The notes: generated from the sequence alone by a model not told the origin. 64,000 bases of DNA from Mycolicibacterium aurum (GCF_900637195.1 NZ_LR134356.1:3782001-3846000); one strand, 5' to 3'. Counted from the stretch's first letter, positions 16,103-25,541 are shown. Numbers and translations: made by a program.

Positions 16103-16417
16103 ATGAATGCCAAGGTCTGGACGAGCCGGCACCGGAACCGTGACTGCGCGACATACCTGCTCACGGATCGGCTACACCGTCATCACCCGGTTCAGGTGTC
16201 CGCAGACGGAATCACCTCGGCAGTGACGAACTGGCTTGCACACCCCGATGTTCGAAGCTCTTTGGCTGACGACTTCGCCCGCGCGATCCGCGAAGGAGAC
16301 TGGGCGAACGCCCACTTCTGCACGGCTCAACGCAACGGCGCACGCCACCGCAGCCGCGTCCCACCGGCCTCTCCCGGGCCCACGGCGAAGGTGCCGCCGA
16401 CGTCGGCGGCGCGCTGA
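16103..16417 (+). CDS. Possible small gene of unknown function, overlapping devS antisense
   Basis: A 104-codon frame preceded by GGGAGGGACGAGCGGAGG, a rich ribosome-site region. The first 75 residues look protein-like (NWLAHPDVRSSLADDFARAIREGDWANAHF). The last 30 are antisense to the 3' end of devS and basic, so the natural stop may have been lost. I do not recognise it. It may be a short island gene that has run on into devS, or not a gene at all. The rest of the 298-bp gap before devS holds nothing else that I can support. Confidence 0.35.
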   Translation: MNAKVWTSRHRNRDCATYLLTDRLHRHHPVQVSADGITSAVTNWLAHPDVRSSLADDFARAIREGDWANAHFCTAQRNGARHRSRVPPASPGPTAKVPPTSAAR

Positions 16418-18057
16418 CGAAGATTCGTCAACCCGCTACTGGTGACGTCCTCGGGGATTCCGCGACCGTCGTCCACCACCTCGATCACCAGCTCGTCGGC
16501 GACTGTGACACGAATATCCAGGGCATTCGCCTCAGCGTGACGGACAGCGTTGCTGACGGCTTCACGCATGACCGCCTCGGCATGATCGGCCAGCACGGCG
16601 TCGATGATGGACAGCGGCCCGGTGAACTGCACCGTGGTCCGGATGTCGGCACTGGCGAACTGGTCGATGGCCTCGTCGAGCCGCTGGCGCAGACGGGTGC
16701 TGCCGCCGCGGGGACCGTGCAGGTCGAAGATCGCCGTCCGGATCTCCTGAATCACCTGCTGCAGGTCATCCACACAGTCCGAAAGTCGCTGCTGAACTTC
16801 GGCAGAGCGTGCGCGCGGGATGGTGCCCTGCAGCGACAGCCCGACAGCGAACAACCGCTGGATCACATGATCGTGGAGGTCGCGGGCAATGCGGTCACGG
16901 TCGGTCAGGATGTCGAGTTCCCGCAGCTGGCGCTGCGTCCTCGCCAGCTGCCAGGCCAGTACCGCCTGGTCGACGAAGGCGGAGATCATCGCGAGATCGT
17001 CCCTGCTGAAGGGCGGCACACCGTGCGGCCGCACGGCGATCAACACGCCTGCGACAGAGCCGGTCCCGCGAATCGGGAGAACCATCGCGGGACCGAGGGC
17101 CCGATGCGCCTCGCTCAATTCCAGATCGGTGCAGCGAACAGCGGTCTGCGTGGTGAAGACGTCGCCGACAACACTTCCTGCGGTCGACACGGCTGTCATG
17201 GACGTCTCCGGGCCATCTCCGGCGGTGGCGACCACATCAAGTTCATCGACCGGCCCGTCCCCCTCGTCGAGGTCTTCGCGCACGGCGACGAGGATCGTCT
17301 CGGCACCACTGAGGTGTCGCGACTCGTCGGCCATCAGCCGGAAGACGGTGGCCGGGTCGGCCCCCGACAGCATTTTCGTGCCGATATCGCGGGTGGCTTC
17401 GATCCAGGATTGCCGGAGCTTGGACTGCTCGTAGAGGCGGGCGTTCTCGATGGCGATGCCTGCGGCCGCCGCCAGGGCCTGGACCAGTACCTCGTCGTCA
17501 TCGCTGAACGGCTGCCCGCCCGCCTTTTCGGTGAGGTACAGATTGCCGAAGACCTCGTCGCGGATGCGCACCGGAACGCCCAGGAAGGTGCGCATCGGCG
17601 GATGATTGGCCGGAAAGCCGACGGAGTCCGGGTGGTGCGAGATGTTGTCGAGCCGAATGGGCTTCGGGTCGTCGATGAGGACGCCCAGGACGCCGCGCCC
17701 CTCCGGGAGGTGGCCGATCTGCGCCCTCGTCGGCTCATCGATGCCGTGGTAGATGAACTCGATGAGTTCATGTTCGTGACCGCGGACGCCCAGCGCTCCG
17801 TACCCGGCGTCCACCAGATCGATCGCAGTGCGCACGATCGTGCGCAGGGTGTCGTCGAGTTCCAGCCCGGAGGTCACCACGAGCATGGCCTCCAGGAGAC
17901 CTTCGAGTCGGTCACGCCCCTCGACGATCTGCTCGACCCGGTCCTGCACCTCGGTGAGCAGCTCCCGCAACCGCAACTGGGACAACGTGTCCCGCAACGG
18001 TCGTGAACTGGTTTCCACGTCCGGTCGGCCCACGTCCGACCGGAGCTCGTCGGTCAC
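16327..18057 (-). CDS. devS: DevS/DosT-type heme sensor histidine kinase
   Basis: A 576-residue redox/gas sensor kinase. GAF-A (about 60-205) carries the heme site: NHPPM places His152, and GNLYLT places Tyr174, each exactly three residues after His149 and Tyr171 of M. tuberculosis DevS. GAF-B spans about 225-370. The HisKA_3 dimerisation segment has the phosphoacceptor His395 in ARDLHDHVIQRLF, followed by an HATPase domain with DDGRGIPEDV. It should sense O2, NO and CO and phosphorylate DevR. GTG at 18057 follows GATGAGGG. It is the last gene of a four-gene minus-strand operon, 59 bp after pfkB, rather than next to devR. Confidence 0.93.
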   Translation of the reverse strand: MTDELRSDVGRPDVETSSRPLRDTLSQLRLRELLTEVQDRVEQIVEGRDRLEGLLEAMLVVTSGLELDDTLRTIVRTAIDLVDAGYGALGVRGHEHELIEFIYHGIDEPTRAQIGHLPEGRGVLGVLIDDPKPIRLDNISHHPDSVGFPANHPPMRTFLGVPVRIRDEVFGNLYLTEKAGGQPFSDDDEVLVQALAAAAGIAIENARLYEQSKLRQSWIEATRDIGTKMLSGADPATVFRLMADESRHLSGAETILVAVREDLDEGDGPVDELDVVATAGDGPETSMTAVSTAGSVVGDVFTTQTAVRCTDLELSEAHRALGPAMVLPIRGTGSVAGVLIAVRPHGVPPFSRDDLAMISAFVDQAVLAWQLARTQRQLRELDILTDRDRIARDLHDHVIQRLFAVGLSLQGTIPRARSAEVQQRLSDCVDDLQQVIQEIRTAIFDLHGPRGGSTRLRQRLDEAIDQFASADIRTTVQFTGPLSIIDAVLADHAEAVMREAVSNAVRHAEANALDIRVTVADELVIEVVDDGRGIPEDVTSSGLTNLRQRAADVGGTFAVGPGEAGGTRLRWRAPLR

Positions 18058-18116
18058 GCCCTCATCGTGCCACCGATCCCCCCCCGATGGGAAACGTCAT
18101 CACTGTTTTCTCGACA

Positions 18117-19058
18117 TCATCGCCTGGATATGCTATAAGTCCCGAAAAGCGACTCGACATCATCGCGCTCGAACGCTGCTGTGCCCGGGGTTGACAGCTT
18201 CGCGGTGGCGGCGGCAATCCCGTAGCGCACCGAGTCCTCGATGCTCAGCGCGCGACTCAGCCCGACGACGATCCCGGCGACCATCGCATCGCCGGTGCCC
18301 ACCTCGCTGACCACGGGCACCGTGACGGCGGAGAAGCTGCGGCTGTCTCGCGCAGTCGCCAACAGAACCCCCATCGCCCCGCGTGACACGACGACGACGC
18401 GCGCCACCCCGCGGTCGATCAGCTCCCTGGCCGCGGCCAGCTGGTCTGCCTCCGTCGCAAGGGCGCGACCCACGCACTCGCTCAACTCCCGCAGGCTCGG
18501 TTTGCAGAGGAAGACATTCGACGTGGAGTTGCTCAGCCCCTTGCCGGAGGTGTCGAGAATCAACGATGCGCCCGTGCGCTCGCACAGGGCGGCTACCTCA
18601 GCGGGAAAATCGGGCTGAACGCCGGGCGGCAGGCTGCCACTCATCACCACGAAGCGTGCCGACGATGCCCGTTCTTCGAGCGCGTCCAGGCATCGATCCT
18701 GTTCGTCGCGGGTCAGCGTCGGACCGGGAAGCACGAACCGGTAGTGCTGCCCGGTGGCGCGTTCGTTGACGGTGAAGCTCTCTCGCGTCGCGCCGGTGAT
18801 CGCAACGGCGGTGTGGGGTACCCCCGCGGCGCCGACGAGGTCGACCACCCGGGCACCGGTCGGTCCGCCCGCGGTGAATACGGCGGCGACCGACGCCCCC
18901 AGTGCGTGCGCGAAGCGGGCCACGTTGATACCGCCGCCGCCGGGATCGTAACGCTCTGCCCGGCAACGGATCTTCTCGGTGGGCCGAACCTCGTCGGCAT
19001 CCGCGGCGACGTCCAGTGCAGGGTTCATCGTCAACGTGACGATCGCGGGTTGGTTCAC
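18117..19058 (-). CDS. pfkB: PfkB-family sugar kinase (Rv2029c-like)
   Basis: A 313-residue kinase of the ribokinase/PfkB family. The amino end has TMNPALDVAADADEV and GGGGINVARFAHALG. The carboxy end has the catalytic signature EVGTGDAMVAGIVVGL near residue 257, with the base Asp. It is expected to phosphorylate fructose-6-phosphate or tagatose-6-phosphate; M. tuberculosis PfkB (Rv2029c) is a DosR gene next to Rv2030c, as here. The GTG start at 19058 overlaps the upstream TGA (GTGA), so it is translationally coupled to the phosphoribosyltransferase/esterase gene. Confidence 0.9.
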   Translation of the reverse strand: MNQPAIVTLTMNPALDVAADADEVRPTEKIRCRAERYDPGGGGINVARFAHALGASVAAVFTAGGPTGARVVDLVGAAGVPHTAVAITGATRESFTVNERATGQHYRFVLPGPTLTRDEQDRCLDALEERASSARFVVMSGSLPPGVQPDFPAEVAALCERTGASLILDTSGKGLSNSTSNVFLCKPSLRELSECVGRALATEADQLAAARELIDRGVARVVVVSRGAMGVLLATARDSRSFSAVTVPVVSEVGTGDAMVAGIVVGLSRALSIEDSVRYGIAAATAKLSTPGTAAFERDDVESLFGTYSISRR

Positions 19059-21100
19059 AGACCGGTGGGAAAGGTCTCAGGCGTTTCGCCCGCGCTCCAG
19101 ACACTGGAGATCTCCAGCGGTGTCAGCGCGGTTGTCCTGTCGATGTGGATGATGGCGTCGAACTGCTCGCCTGGCCGGACGTGGTAGTAGTGGCTCTGCC
19201 TCTCGGTGGCCGGCAGGTAGATCACACCGATGGCACGTCCCAGTCGGACGACGTCCAGGGGTTCGGCCGCCTCGCGGCTGATGATGGGCGACACCATGAA
19301 CTCCGCATTGCCGACCTCGTGGAACAGCTCTTCGACGCTGCCCTTGAGCGCCGGGCGGACCACCTTGCGCTCGGCGATTCCGCCCCATTCGCTGGCTGCT
19401 GTGACGGTACCGGCGTTGGTGGTGAAACCGATCAGGCGCGCCTGCTCGCCGAACTTCTCGCGCACCAGCTGCCCGAGGGTCAGCTGACCGTCGGCGCCGA
19501 CCTCCGTCGCCCTCGCGTCACCGACATGAGAGTTGTGTGCCCACACGACAATCCGGGCCGGCTCCGCGTCGGTGCGCTCACCCAGATGGGTCAGTAACGC
19601 CTGCAGAGTGTGGGCCATATGTTGATCTCTGAGGTTCCACGAGGTCACACGGCCACCGAACATCGCGCGGTAGTAGACCTCCGCATCGCGCACGGTCTGC
19701 GCATTCTGCTGCGCATAGAACAGCTCGTCCTCGGCCAGCAATCCATCGCGGCGCGCATACTGCAATGCGTTGCGCTGCAACTCGACCAATTGTTCGACGG
19801 CTTGCCGTTCGCAGGACAGTCCGGCACCGAACGCCGCGGCGAACCCGTACGCCTGCCCGTCGTCTGCCGAGGTGTGGTCGAAGCACGCATAGCGAGCCCG
19901 GGCGCGCTGCGCCGCGGCGGGATCGACGTTTTCGAGGTAGCTGATGACCTCCCGCATCGATCGGTGCAGGCTGTAGAGATCGAGTCCATAGAAGCCGGTC
20001 TCGATCCTGCCCTCGTCGCGGCAGCGCGCGTTGTGGGCGTGCAGCCATTCCACGAAATCGCGGACGACACTGTTGCGCCACATCCACGCCGGGAACCGCT
20101 CGAATCCGCTCAACGCCTGATCCGCGGAGCCGTCGTCGCCTTCGCCGCGGACGTAGCGGTTCACCCGGTACGCGTCCGGCCAGTCGGCCTCCGCCGCCAC
20201 CCCCTGAAACCCTTTGTCTTCGATCAGCCACTTCGTGATCTCCGCGCGCGCCTGATAGAACTCGTGCGTGCCGTGGGATGCCTCGCCGATGAGCACGATG
20301 CGTGCATCGCCGATCAGCTCTTCGAGCGCCTCCCGGGGCGGCACGCCCGACGGCGCATCGACCGCGCACCGGGTGATGACGTCAGCCGGTGTCTCGCCCA
20401 CCCGGATGTGCGCGGTGGCCATCCCGACAGTTGGCGTCGCCAATATCTGGCGCACTTCGTCGTCGCTGACCTGACGGAAATCCCAGAAGGACTCGCCCAC
20501 GGCAACGAACGGGGTGGGCATCGAAGCGCACACCACGTCATCGACGATTCCGGCGAACTCGCGGTAGGTGGATTCGGGCGCAGCAGGCACCGCGATCACG
20601 ATCTCCGCGGGATCCATCTCCCGCAGTGCCTGTACCGCAGCCATCATGCTGGCGCCGGTGGCCAAGCCGTCATCCACGAGGATCACGGTCTTGCCCGCCA
20701 GAGACAACGGCGGACGCCCGCCACGGTAGGCCGCCTCCCGCCGGATCAGCTCTCGGCCCTCGCGCTCTGCCACATCGCGCAACTGCTGCGGTGAGATGCG
20801 CAACGCGCGCACGACGTCGTCGTTGACGACCACGCGTCCGCCACTTGCCAGCGCCCCCATCGCGAACTCGTCGTGCCCGGGCGCGCCGAGTTTGCGCACG
20901 ATGAACGCATCCAGTGGAACACCCAGTGCCGCAGCGACTTCCCACGCCACCGGCAGGCCGCCGCGTGCCAAACCGAGCACCTGGACGTTCTCCTTGCCAC
21001 GGTATCCGCCCAGCAGCCCGGCCAGTACCCGACCGGCCTCCCTGCGATCGTGGAAGACGCGCCTGGGCTGATCCGTCGAGGACCGTCGCACCGTCGTCAT
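19055..21100 (-). CDS. Phosphoribosyltransferase/erythromycin esterase-like fusion (Rv2030c type)
   Basis: A 681-residue fusion. Residues 1-220 are a type I phosphoribosyltransferase with an intact PRPP loop (VILVDDGLATGASM near 134). Residues 240-680 are an erythromycin-esterase-like domain with GEASHGTHEFYQARAEITKWL near 273 and a conserved AEADWPDAYRVNRYV. M. tuberculosis Rv2030c has the same length and order and is DosR-controlled; its substrates are unknown. ATG at 21100 follows GGGAGTGAG. It sits 22 bp after the PPOX gene and overlaps pfkB. Confidence 0.88.
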   Translation of the reverse strand: MTTVRRSSTDQPRRVFHDRREAGRVLAGLLGGYRGKENVQVLGLARGGLPVAWEVAAALGVPLDAFIVRKLGAPGHDEFAMGALASGGRVVVNDDVVRALRISPQQLRDVAEREGRELIRREAAYRGGRPPLSLAGKTVILVDDGLATGASMMAAVQALREMDPAEIVIAVPAAPESTYREFAGIVDDVVCASMPTPFVAVGESFWDFRQVSDDEVRQILATPTVGMATAHIRVGETPADVITRCAVDAPSGVPPREALEELIGDARIVLIGEASHGTHEFYQARAEITKWLIEDKGFQGVAAEADWPDAYRVNRYVRGEGDDGSADQALSGFERFPAWMWRNSVVRDFVEWLHAHNARCRDEGRIETGFYGLDLYSLHRSMREVISYLENVDPAAAQRARARYACFDHTSADDGQAYGFAAAFGAGLSCERQAVEQLVELQRNALQYARRDGLLAEDELFYAQQNAQTVRDAEVYYRAMFGGRVTSWNLRDQHMAHTLQALLTHLGERTDAEPARIVVWAHNSHVGDARATEVGADGQLTLGQLVREKFGEQARLIGFTTNAGTVTAASEWGGIAERKVVRPALKGSVEELFHEVGNAEFMVSPIISREAAEPLDVVRLGRAIGVIYLPATERQSHYYHVRPGEQFDAIIHIDRTTALTPLEISSVWSAGETPETFPTGL

Positions 21101-21122
21101 TGCTCACTCCCTCATCGGCTGT

Positions 21123-21572
21123 TCATCCCAGAACGGGATCTTCTGCCGCCAGTACTCGCCCCGGCGCGGTACCGAACTGGAACCGCCTGCCGGTGACACT
21201 GCGCGGCCGGATACGGATGAAATGCGGCTTCTCCGTGTCGATCCACGAGAGCAGTTCAGCGCGTTCGGCCTCGGCGATCTCCTCGTCGCTGCGCAACGAG
21301 CGTGCGGAGCCGGCCACGATGACGCTCCACCCTTCGGCGACGTTGTGATCGTCCACCTCGAAGAGGACGTTGTTGTTGATCGCAGCGCCCACGAGCTTGG
21401 TGCCTTCTGCCGTGCGGAAGAGGATGGTCTTGTTCTGCACGGCGAAGTTGACCGGGAAGATCGCCGGATTGCCGTCCACACTGGTGACCAGACGTCCGAG
21501 TGAGGCACTCGCCATGTGCTGCCAGCATTCCGTTTCTGACAGCACGGACATCGGCGGCGTGTGTTCGGTCAT
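21123..21572 (-). CDS. Pyridoxamine 5'-phosphate oxidase-fold protein (Rv0080/Rv3129 type)
   Basis: A 149-residue split-barrel flavin- or F420-binding fold. The block TILFRTAEGTKLVGAA followed by FEVDDHNVAEGWSVIV is shared with the DosR-regulon proteins Rv3129 and Rv0080 as I recall them. The reaction is not known. ATG at 21572 (MTEHTPPM) is the first start inside the family alignment; the frame is open further up to 21644 but that region holds DosR-like sites. It is the first gene of the operon PPOX, Rv2030c-like, pfkB, devS. Confidence 0.8.
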   Translation of the reverse strand: MTEHTPPMSVLSETECWQHMASASLGRLVTSVDGNPAIFPVNFAVQNKTILFRTAEGTKLVGAAINNNVLFEVDDHNVAEGWSVIVAGSARSLRSDEEIAEAERAELLSWIDTEKPHFIRIRPRSVTGRRFQFGTAPGRVLAAEDPVLG

Positions 21573-21608
21573 GCGGGGACTGTAGGCAGCACCGACCGGA
21601 TGTGTCTG

Positions 21609-21622
21609 TGGCACAAAGTCCT
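21609..21622. promoter_or_regulatory. Weaker DosR-like box, proximal to PPOX gene
   Basis: TGGCACAAAGTCCT keeps the AAAGTCC right half. It is 37 bp from the ATG at 21572, the same distance seen for two other island genes. Confidence 0.5.
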
Positions 21623-21668
21623 TTCTTCGGTACACCAACGGCACCGCCGCCGCGGAGTGCGTCAGCGA

Positions 21669-21682
21669 AGGACCATCGGCCC
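21669..21682. promoter_or_regulatory. DosR box, middle of the PPOX/arcD divergent region
   Basis: AGGACCATCGGCCC is a good match. It is the central of three sites between the devS operon and the arginine deiminase operon. Confidence 0.65.
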
Positions 21683-21689
21683 GCTGATG

Positions 21690-21703
21690 GGGACCAAAGA
21701 CTC
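21690..21703. promoter_or_regulatory. DosR box proximal to arcD
   Basis: GGGACCAAAGACTC has a full left half-site. It is 84 bp upstream of the arcD GTG and 21 bp (two turns) from the middle site, so it is well placed to drive arcDABC. Confidence 0.65.
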
Positions 21704-21786
21704 CTCATCCGCGCGGGCCCGGAACATACGGTCAGATCACACAGGGTGGCGGTCGCGCTGTGGATCACAGATCTGAGGAGACAACG

Positions 21787-23265
21787 GTGTCGCAATCAGT
21801 CATGCCGAGGCCTGCCGACGCTCGCCCTGCGGGCACGAGCGCCGGCCTTGGCCTCGGCGCTCTCACAGCGCTGGTCGTAGGCTCGATGATCGGAAGCGGG
21901 ATCTTCGCGCTGCCGTCCCAGATGGCGGGCAGCGCGGCGCCCGGCCCCCTGATCGTGGGGTGGGTGATCACCGGCATCGGCATGTTGATGCTGGCGTTCG
22001 TATTCCAGACCCTGGCGACCCGCAAGCCCGGCGTCGACGGCGGCGTATACGGTTACGCCCGAGAGGGCTTCGGCAACTACATCGGCTTCACCTCGGCATT
22101 CGGGTACTGGATGTCGGCGTGGGTGGGCAACGTCGCCTACCTCGTGCTGCTGTTCTCGACGCTCGGGTACTTCTTTCCCGTCTTCGAAGGTGGCGTCACC
22201 GTGCCGGCCATTCTCGGTGCGTCCGTGGTGCTGTGGATCGTGCATGCCATGACCCTGCGCGGCGTACACACTGCGGCACTGGTCAACGTGATCGTCACCG
22301 TCGCCAAGGTGGTGCCCATCGTCGTCTTCATCGCGATCGCTGCGGTGGGCTTCAAGGCCGGACTGTTCACGGCCGACTTCTGGGGTGCGACAACGCAGAT
22401 CGACGGCGCGCCACTCGGCGACACCATGGCCCAGGTCAAGAGCATGATGCTGGTGACGGTGTGGGTGTTCATCGGGATCGAGGGTGCAGCGGTCTACTCC
22501 CAACGCGCCGCGAAGCGCAGTGACGTCGGACGGGCCACGGTGCTCGGTTTCGTCGGTGTGCTGGCGCTGCTCCTGCTGGTCAACCTCCTGTCGTACGGCT
22601 TGATGGCACAGGCCGAGCTCGCCGGTGTCCCGGATCCGTCGATGGCCGGTGTGCTGGAGAACGAGGTCGGCTCCTGGGGCGCGGCGTTCATCTCCATCGG
22701 TCTGGTGGTCTCTCTGTTGGGAGCGCTGATCGCCTGGGTTCTGCTGTGTGTCGAGATCCTGCGTCTCCCGGCGGCGGAGAACGTCATGCCGAAGGTCCTG
22801 GCGAAGGAGAACGCGCACGGCGCCCCGGCGACCGCACTGTGGCTGACCAACCTGTGCGTGCAGGCGCTGTTGCTCTGGACGCTGGCCAACGACAGCACCT
22901 ACACGAACCTGATCTACCTGGCCACGTCACTGATACTGCTGCCCTACCTGTGGTCGGCGGCCTATCAGGTGCTGTTGGCCGTGCGTGGTGACACCTATGG
23001 CGAGGGGCGCGGCCGAACGCGCGACATGCTCGTCGGCGCTGTCGCCCTCGTGTACGCCGTGTGGTTGCTGTACGCGGGCGGCTGGCAGTACCTGCTGATT
23101 GCGGCGGTGTTCTATCTGGTCGGCACCGTGCTCTATGTCTGGGCGCGCAGGGAGAGCCGCATGCCGCTCTTCTCCAGGAGAGAGTTGGCGGTCTTCGCGG
23201 TCATCGTCGCGACATCGGTGGCCGCGGTCGCTCTGTTGGTCACCGGCAATCTGGTCGTGCTGTGA
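21787..23265 (+). CDS. arcD: Arginine/ornithine antiporter (ArcD, APC superfamily)
   Basis: A 492-residue, roughly twelve-span basic amino acid antiporter. The first helix carries GSMIGSGIFALPSQM, the backbone-carboxylate binding loop of the APC family, and the next blocks (GGVYGYAREGFGNYIGF) match arginine:ornithine exchangers. Exchange of external arginine for internal ornithine costs no energy. GTG at 21787 follows CTGAGGAG; a start at 21760 has no ribosome site. It leads the arcDABC operon and its stop overlaps the arcA start. The assignment to arginine rests mainly on its neighbours. Confidence 0.85.
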   Translation: MSQSVMPRPADARPAGTSAGLGLGALTALVVGSMIGSGIFALPSQMAGSAAPGPLIVGWVITGIGMLMLAFVFQTLATRKPGVDGGVYGYAREGFGNYIGFTSAFGYWMSAWVGNVAYLVLLFSTLGYFFPVFEGGVTVPAILGASVVLWIVHAMTLRGVHTAALVNVIVTVAKVVPIVVFIAIAAVGFKAGLFTADFWGATTQIDGAPLGDTMAQVKSMMLVTVWVFIGIEGAAVYSQRAAKRSDVGRATVLGFVGVLALLLLVNLLSYGLMAQAELAGVPDPSMAGVLENEVGSWGAAFISIGLVVSLLGALIAWVLLCVEILRLPAAENVMPKVLAKENAHGAPATALWLTNLCVQALLLWTLANDSTYTNLIYLATSLILLPYLWSAAYQVLLAVRGDTYGEGRGRTRDMLVGAVALVYAVWLLYAGGWQYLLIAAVFYLVGTVLYVWARRESRMPLFSRRELAVFAVIVATSVAAVALLVTGNLVVL

Positions 23266-24518
23266 CAAGCGAATCCCGTCTCGGTGTCTGGTCGGAAGCG
23301 GGAAAGCTGCGCCGGGTGATGGTGTGCGCACCTGGGCTCGCCCACCAGCGGCTCACTCCGGACAACTGCGACGAGCTGCTCTTCGACGACGTCATCTGGT
23401 TGCAGCAGGCCCGGCGCGACCACTTCGACTTCGTCGCGAAGATGGAGGACCACGATGTCGAGGTCTTGGAGCTGCAGGACCTGCTGGCCGACGTCGTCGC
23501 GATTCCCGAGGGCCGGAAGTGGCTGCTGGAGCGCAAGGTCACCGACGACATCGTCGGGCCGGGACTGCACCGCGAGATCCGGTCGTGGCTGGGTGACCTG
23601 CCCGCAGATCGGTTGGCGGAGTTCCTCATCGGCGGCGTCGCATACGAGGATGTGCCCCCCGAAGTCGGCGGCAGCTTCCTGGCTGCCTTCCGCGAGCTGG
23701 ATCCCGCGGGCTTCGTACTGCGCCCCCTTCCCAACACACAGTTCATGCGGGACAACTCGTCGTGGATCTTCCACGGCGTCACGCTGAATCCTATGTTCTG
23801 GCCGGCACGCAGGCAGGAAACCCTGCTGACGACCGCCGTCTACACGTTCCATCCCGCATTTGCCGATGAGAAGTTCGACATCTGGTTGGGCGACGCCGAC
23901 AGTGTTGGGCGAGAACATGGTTCAGCGACGCTCGAAGGCGGCGACGTGATGCCGATAGGCCGCGGCGTCGTCGTGATCGGCATGGGCGAACGGTCGTCTC
24001 ATCAAGCCATCACCCAGGTGGCGAGAAATCTCTTCGCGGCGGGAGCCGCCGAACGGGTGATCGTCGCCAGCCTGCCCAAGACGCGGTCAGCGATGCATCT
24101 GGACACCGTATTCACCTTCTGCGGCTACGATCTCGTGACCGCCTACGCCCCCGTCGTCGACGGGATCGTGCCGTTCAGCCTCCGGCCCGACGACCGGTCA
24201 CCCTCAGGGCTGGACATCCGGCGCGAACCGAAGGGGCTGGTCGACACCATCGGTGACGCGCTCGGGGTGGCCTTCCACGTCGTCGCCACCGCGGGCGACG
24301 TGTACGGCGTCCAACGGGAACAGTGGGACGACGGCAACAACGTCGTCGCCCTCGAGCCCGGCGTGGTCATCGGCTACGACCGCAACATCCTCACCAACAC
24401 CGCACTGCGCAAGGCAGGTGTCGAGGTCGTCACCATCACCGCCAGCGAGCTCGGTCGCGGACGTGGCGGCGGACGCTGCATGACGTGCCCCATCCTTCGC
24501 GACCCGCTCTACACCTGA
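23262..24518 (+). CDS. arcA: Arginine deiminase
   Basis: A 418-residue enzyme converting arginine to citrulline and ammonia. Active-site blocks are present in order: PNTQFMRDNSSW, LEGGDVMPIGRG, MHLDTVFTFCGYD and the C-terminal nucleophile Cys in GGGRCMTCPI. Length matches the family (about 400-420). GTG at 23262 overlaps the arcD TGA (GTGA); the longer open frame upstream is antisense-free but lies inside arcD and is rejected. It is followed by arcB after 16 bp. Confidence 0.93.
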   Translation: MTSESRLGVWSEAGKLRRVMVCAPGLAHQRLTPDNCDELLFDDVIWLQQARRDHFDFVAKMEDHDVEVLELQDLLADVVAIPEGRKWLLERKVTDDIVGPGLHREIRSWLGDLPADRLAEFLIGGVAYEDVPPEVGGSFLAAFRELDPAGFVLRPLPNTQFMRDNSSWIFHGVTLNPMFWPARRQETLLTTAVYTFHPAFADEKFDIWLGDADSVGREHGSATLEGGDVMPIGRGVVVIGMGERSSHQAITQVARNLFAAGAAERVIVASLPKTRSAMHLDTVFTFCGYDLVTAYAPVVDGIVPFSLRPDDRSPSGLDIRREPKGLVDTIGDALGVAFHVVATAGDVYGVQREQWDDGNNVVALEPGVVIGYDRNILTNTALRKAGVEVVTITASELGRGRGGGRCMTCPILRDPLYT

Positions 24519-24534
24519 CCCCGGGAGACCGATC

Positions 24535-25539
24535 GTGGCATTCAACAACCGAAATCGCAGCCTGCTCAGCCTCGTTCATCACACCGACCGCGACCTGCAC
24601 TACCTCCTCGACCTGTCCCGCGACCTGAAGAGAGCGAAATACTCGGGCCTCGGTCGGCACAGTCTGGCAGGAAAAAACATCGCGCTGATCTTCGAGAAGA
24701 CGTCCACCCGGACGCGATGCGCATTCGAGGTGGCCGCCCACGACGAGGGAGCGCATGTCACCTACATCGACCCGGCGTCGTCGCAGATCGGCCACAAGGA
24801 GTCGATGAAGGACACCGCCCGTGTCCTGGGCCGGATGTATGACGCGATCGAGTACCGCGGCGCCGACCAGAAGACCGTCGAGGAACTCGCGGAGTACGCC
24901 GGGGTGCCGGTGTTCAATGGGCTGACCGATGAGTTCCACCCCACGCAGATGCTCGCCGACGTGCTGACGATGAGCGAACACTGCCCGAAACCGCTGACCG
25001 ACATCGCGTTCGCCTTCGTCGGAGACGGCAGGAACAACGTCGCCAACTCGTTGCTGCTCGTCGGCGCGAAACTGGGCATGGACGTGCGGATCGGCGCGCC
25101 ATCGGCGCTGTGGCCGAACGACGACCTGGTCACCATGTGCGAAGGCTTCGCCGCGTCATCCGGTGCGCGGGTCACCATCACCGACGATCCGATCAAGGCC
25201 GTCCACGACGTGGACTTCATCTACACCGACGTCTGGGTGTCGATGGGCGAACCTGTCGAATCCTGGGGTGAACGCATCGACCAACTGCTGCCATACCAGG
25301 TCAACGGGACACTGATGGCCGCCGCCGGCAATCCCCGCGTGAAGTTCATGCACTGCCTGCCCGCATTTCACAACTGCGAGACCAAGGTCGGAGCGACCGT
25401 CGCCGCGCAGTACCCGAACCTGAGCGGGGGCATCGAGGTGACCGACGAGGTCTTCGAAAGCCCCGCGAACATCGCCTTCGAGCAGGCCGAGAACAGGATG
25501 CACACCATCAAGGCAGTCCTCGTGTCGGCGCTGTCCTGA
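24535..25539 (+). CDS. arcB: Ornithine carbamoyltransferase, catabolic context
   Basis: A 334-residue transcarbamylase. The carbamoyl-phosphate site is FEKTSTRTRCAFEV near residue 52. HPTQMLAD near 137 and HCLPAFHN near 275 complete the active site. In this operon it should run phosphorolysis of citrulline to ornithine and carbamoyl phosphate. GTG at 24535 follows CCGGGAGACC. The gap to arcC is two bases. Confidence 0.93.
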   Translation: MAFNNRNRSLLSLVHHTDRDLHYLLDLSRDLKRAKYSGLGRHSLAGKNIALIFEKTSTRTRCAFEVAAHDEGAHVTYIDPASSQIGHKESMKDTARVLGRMYDAIEYRGADQKTVEELAEYAGVPVFNGLTDEFHPTQMLADVLTMSEHCPKPLTDIAFAFVGDGRNNVANSLLLVGAKLGMDVRIGAPSALWPNDDLVTMCEGFAASSGARVTITDDPIKAVHDVDFIYTDVWVSMGEPVESWGERIDQLLPYQVNGTLMAAAGNPRVKFMHCLPAFHNCETKVGATVAAQYPNLSGGIEVTDEVFESPANIAFEQAENRMHTIKAVLVSALS

Positions 25540-25541
25540 CC

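Noticed and set aside
16537..18006. 489-codon plus-strand frame covering devS.
   Set aside because: It is exactly antisense to the catalytic domains of devS, which are unmistakable.
21796..22818. 340-codon minus-strand frame inside arcD.
   Set aside because: Very high His/Gln/Asp/Arg content, the reverse-strand shadow of membrane-protein codons.
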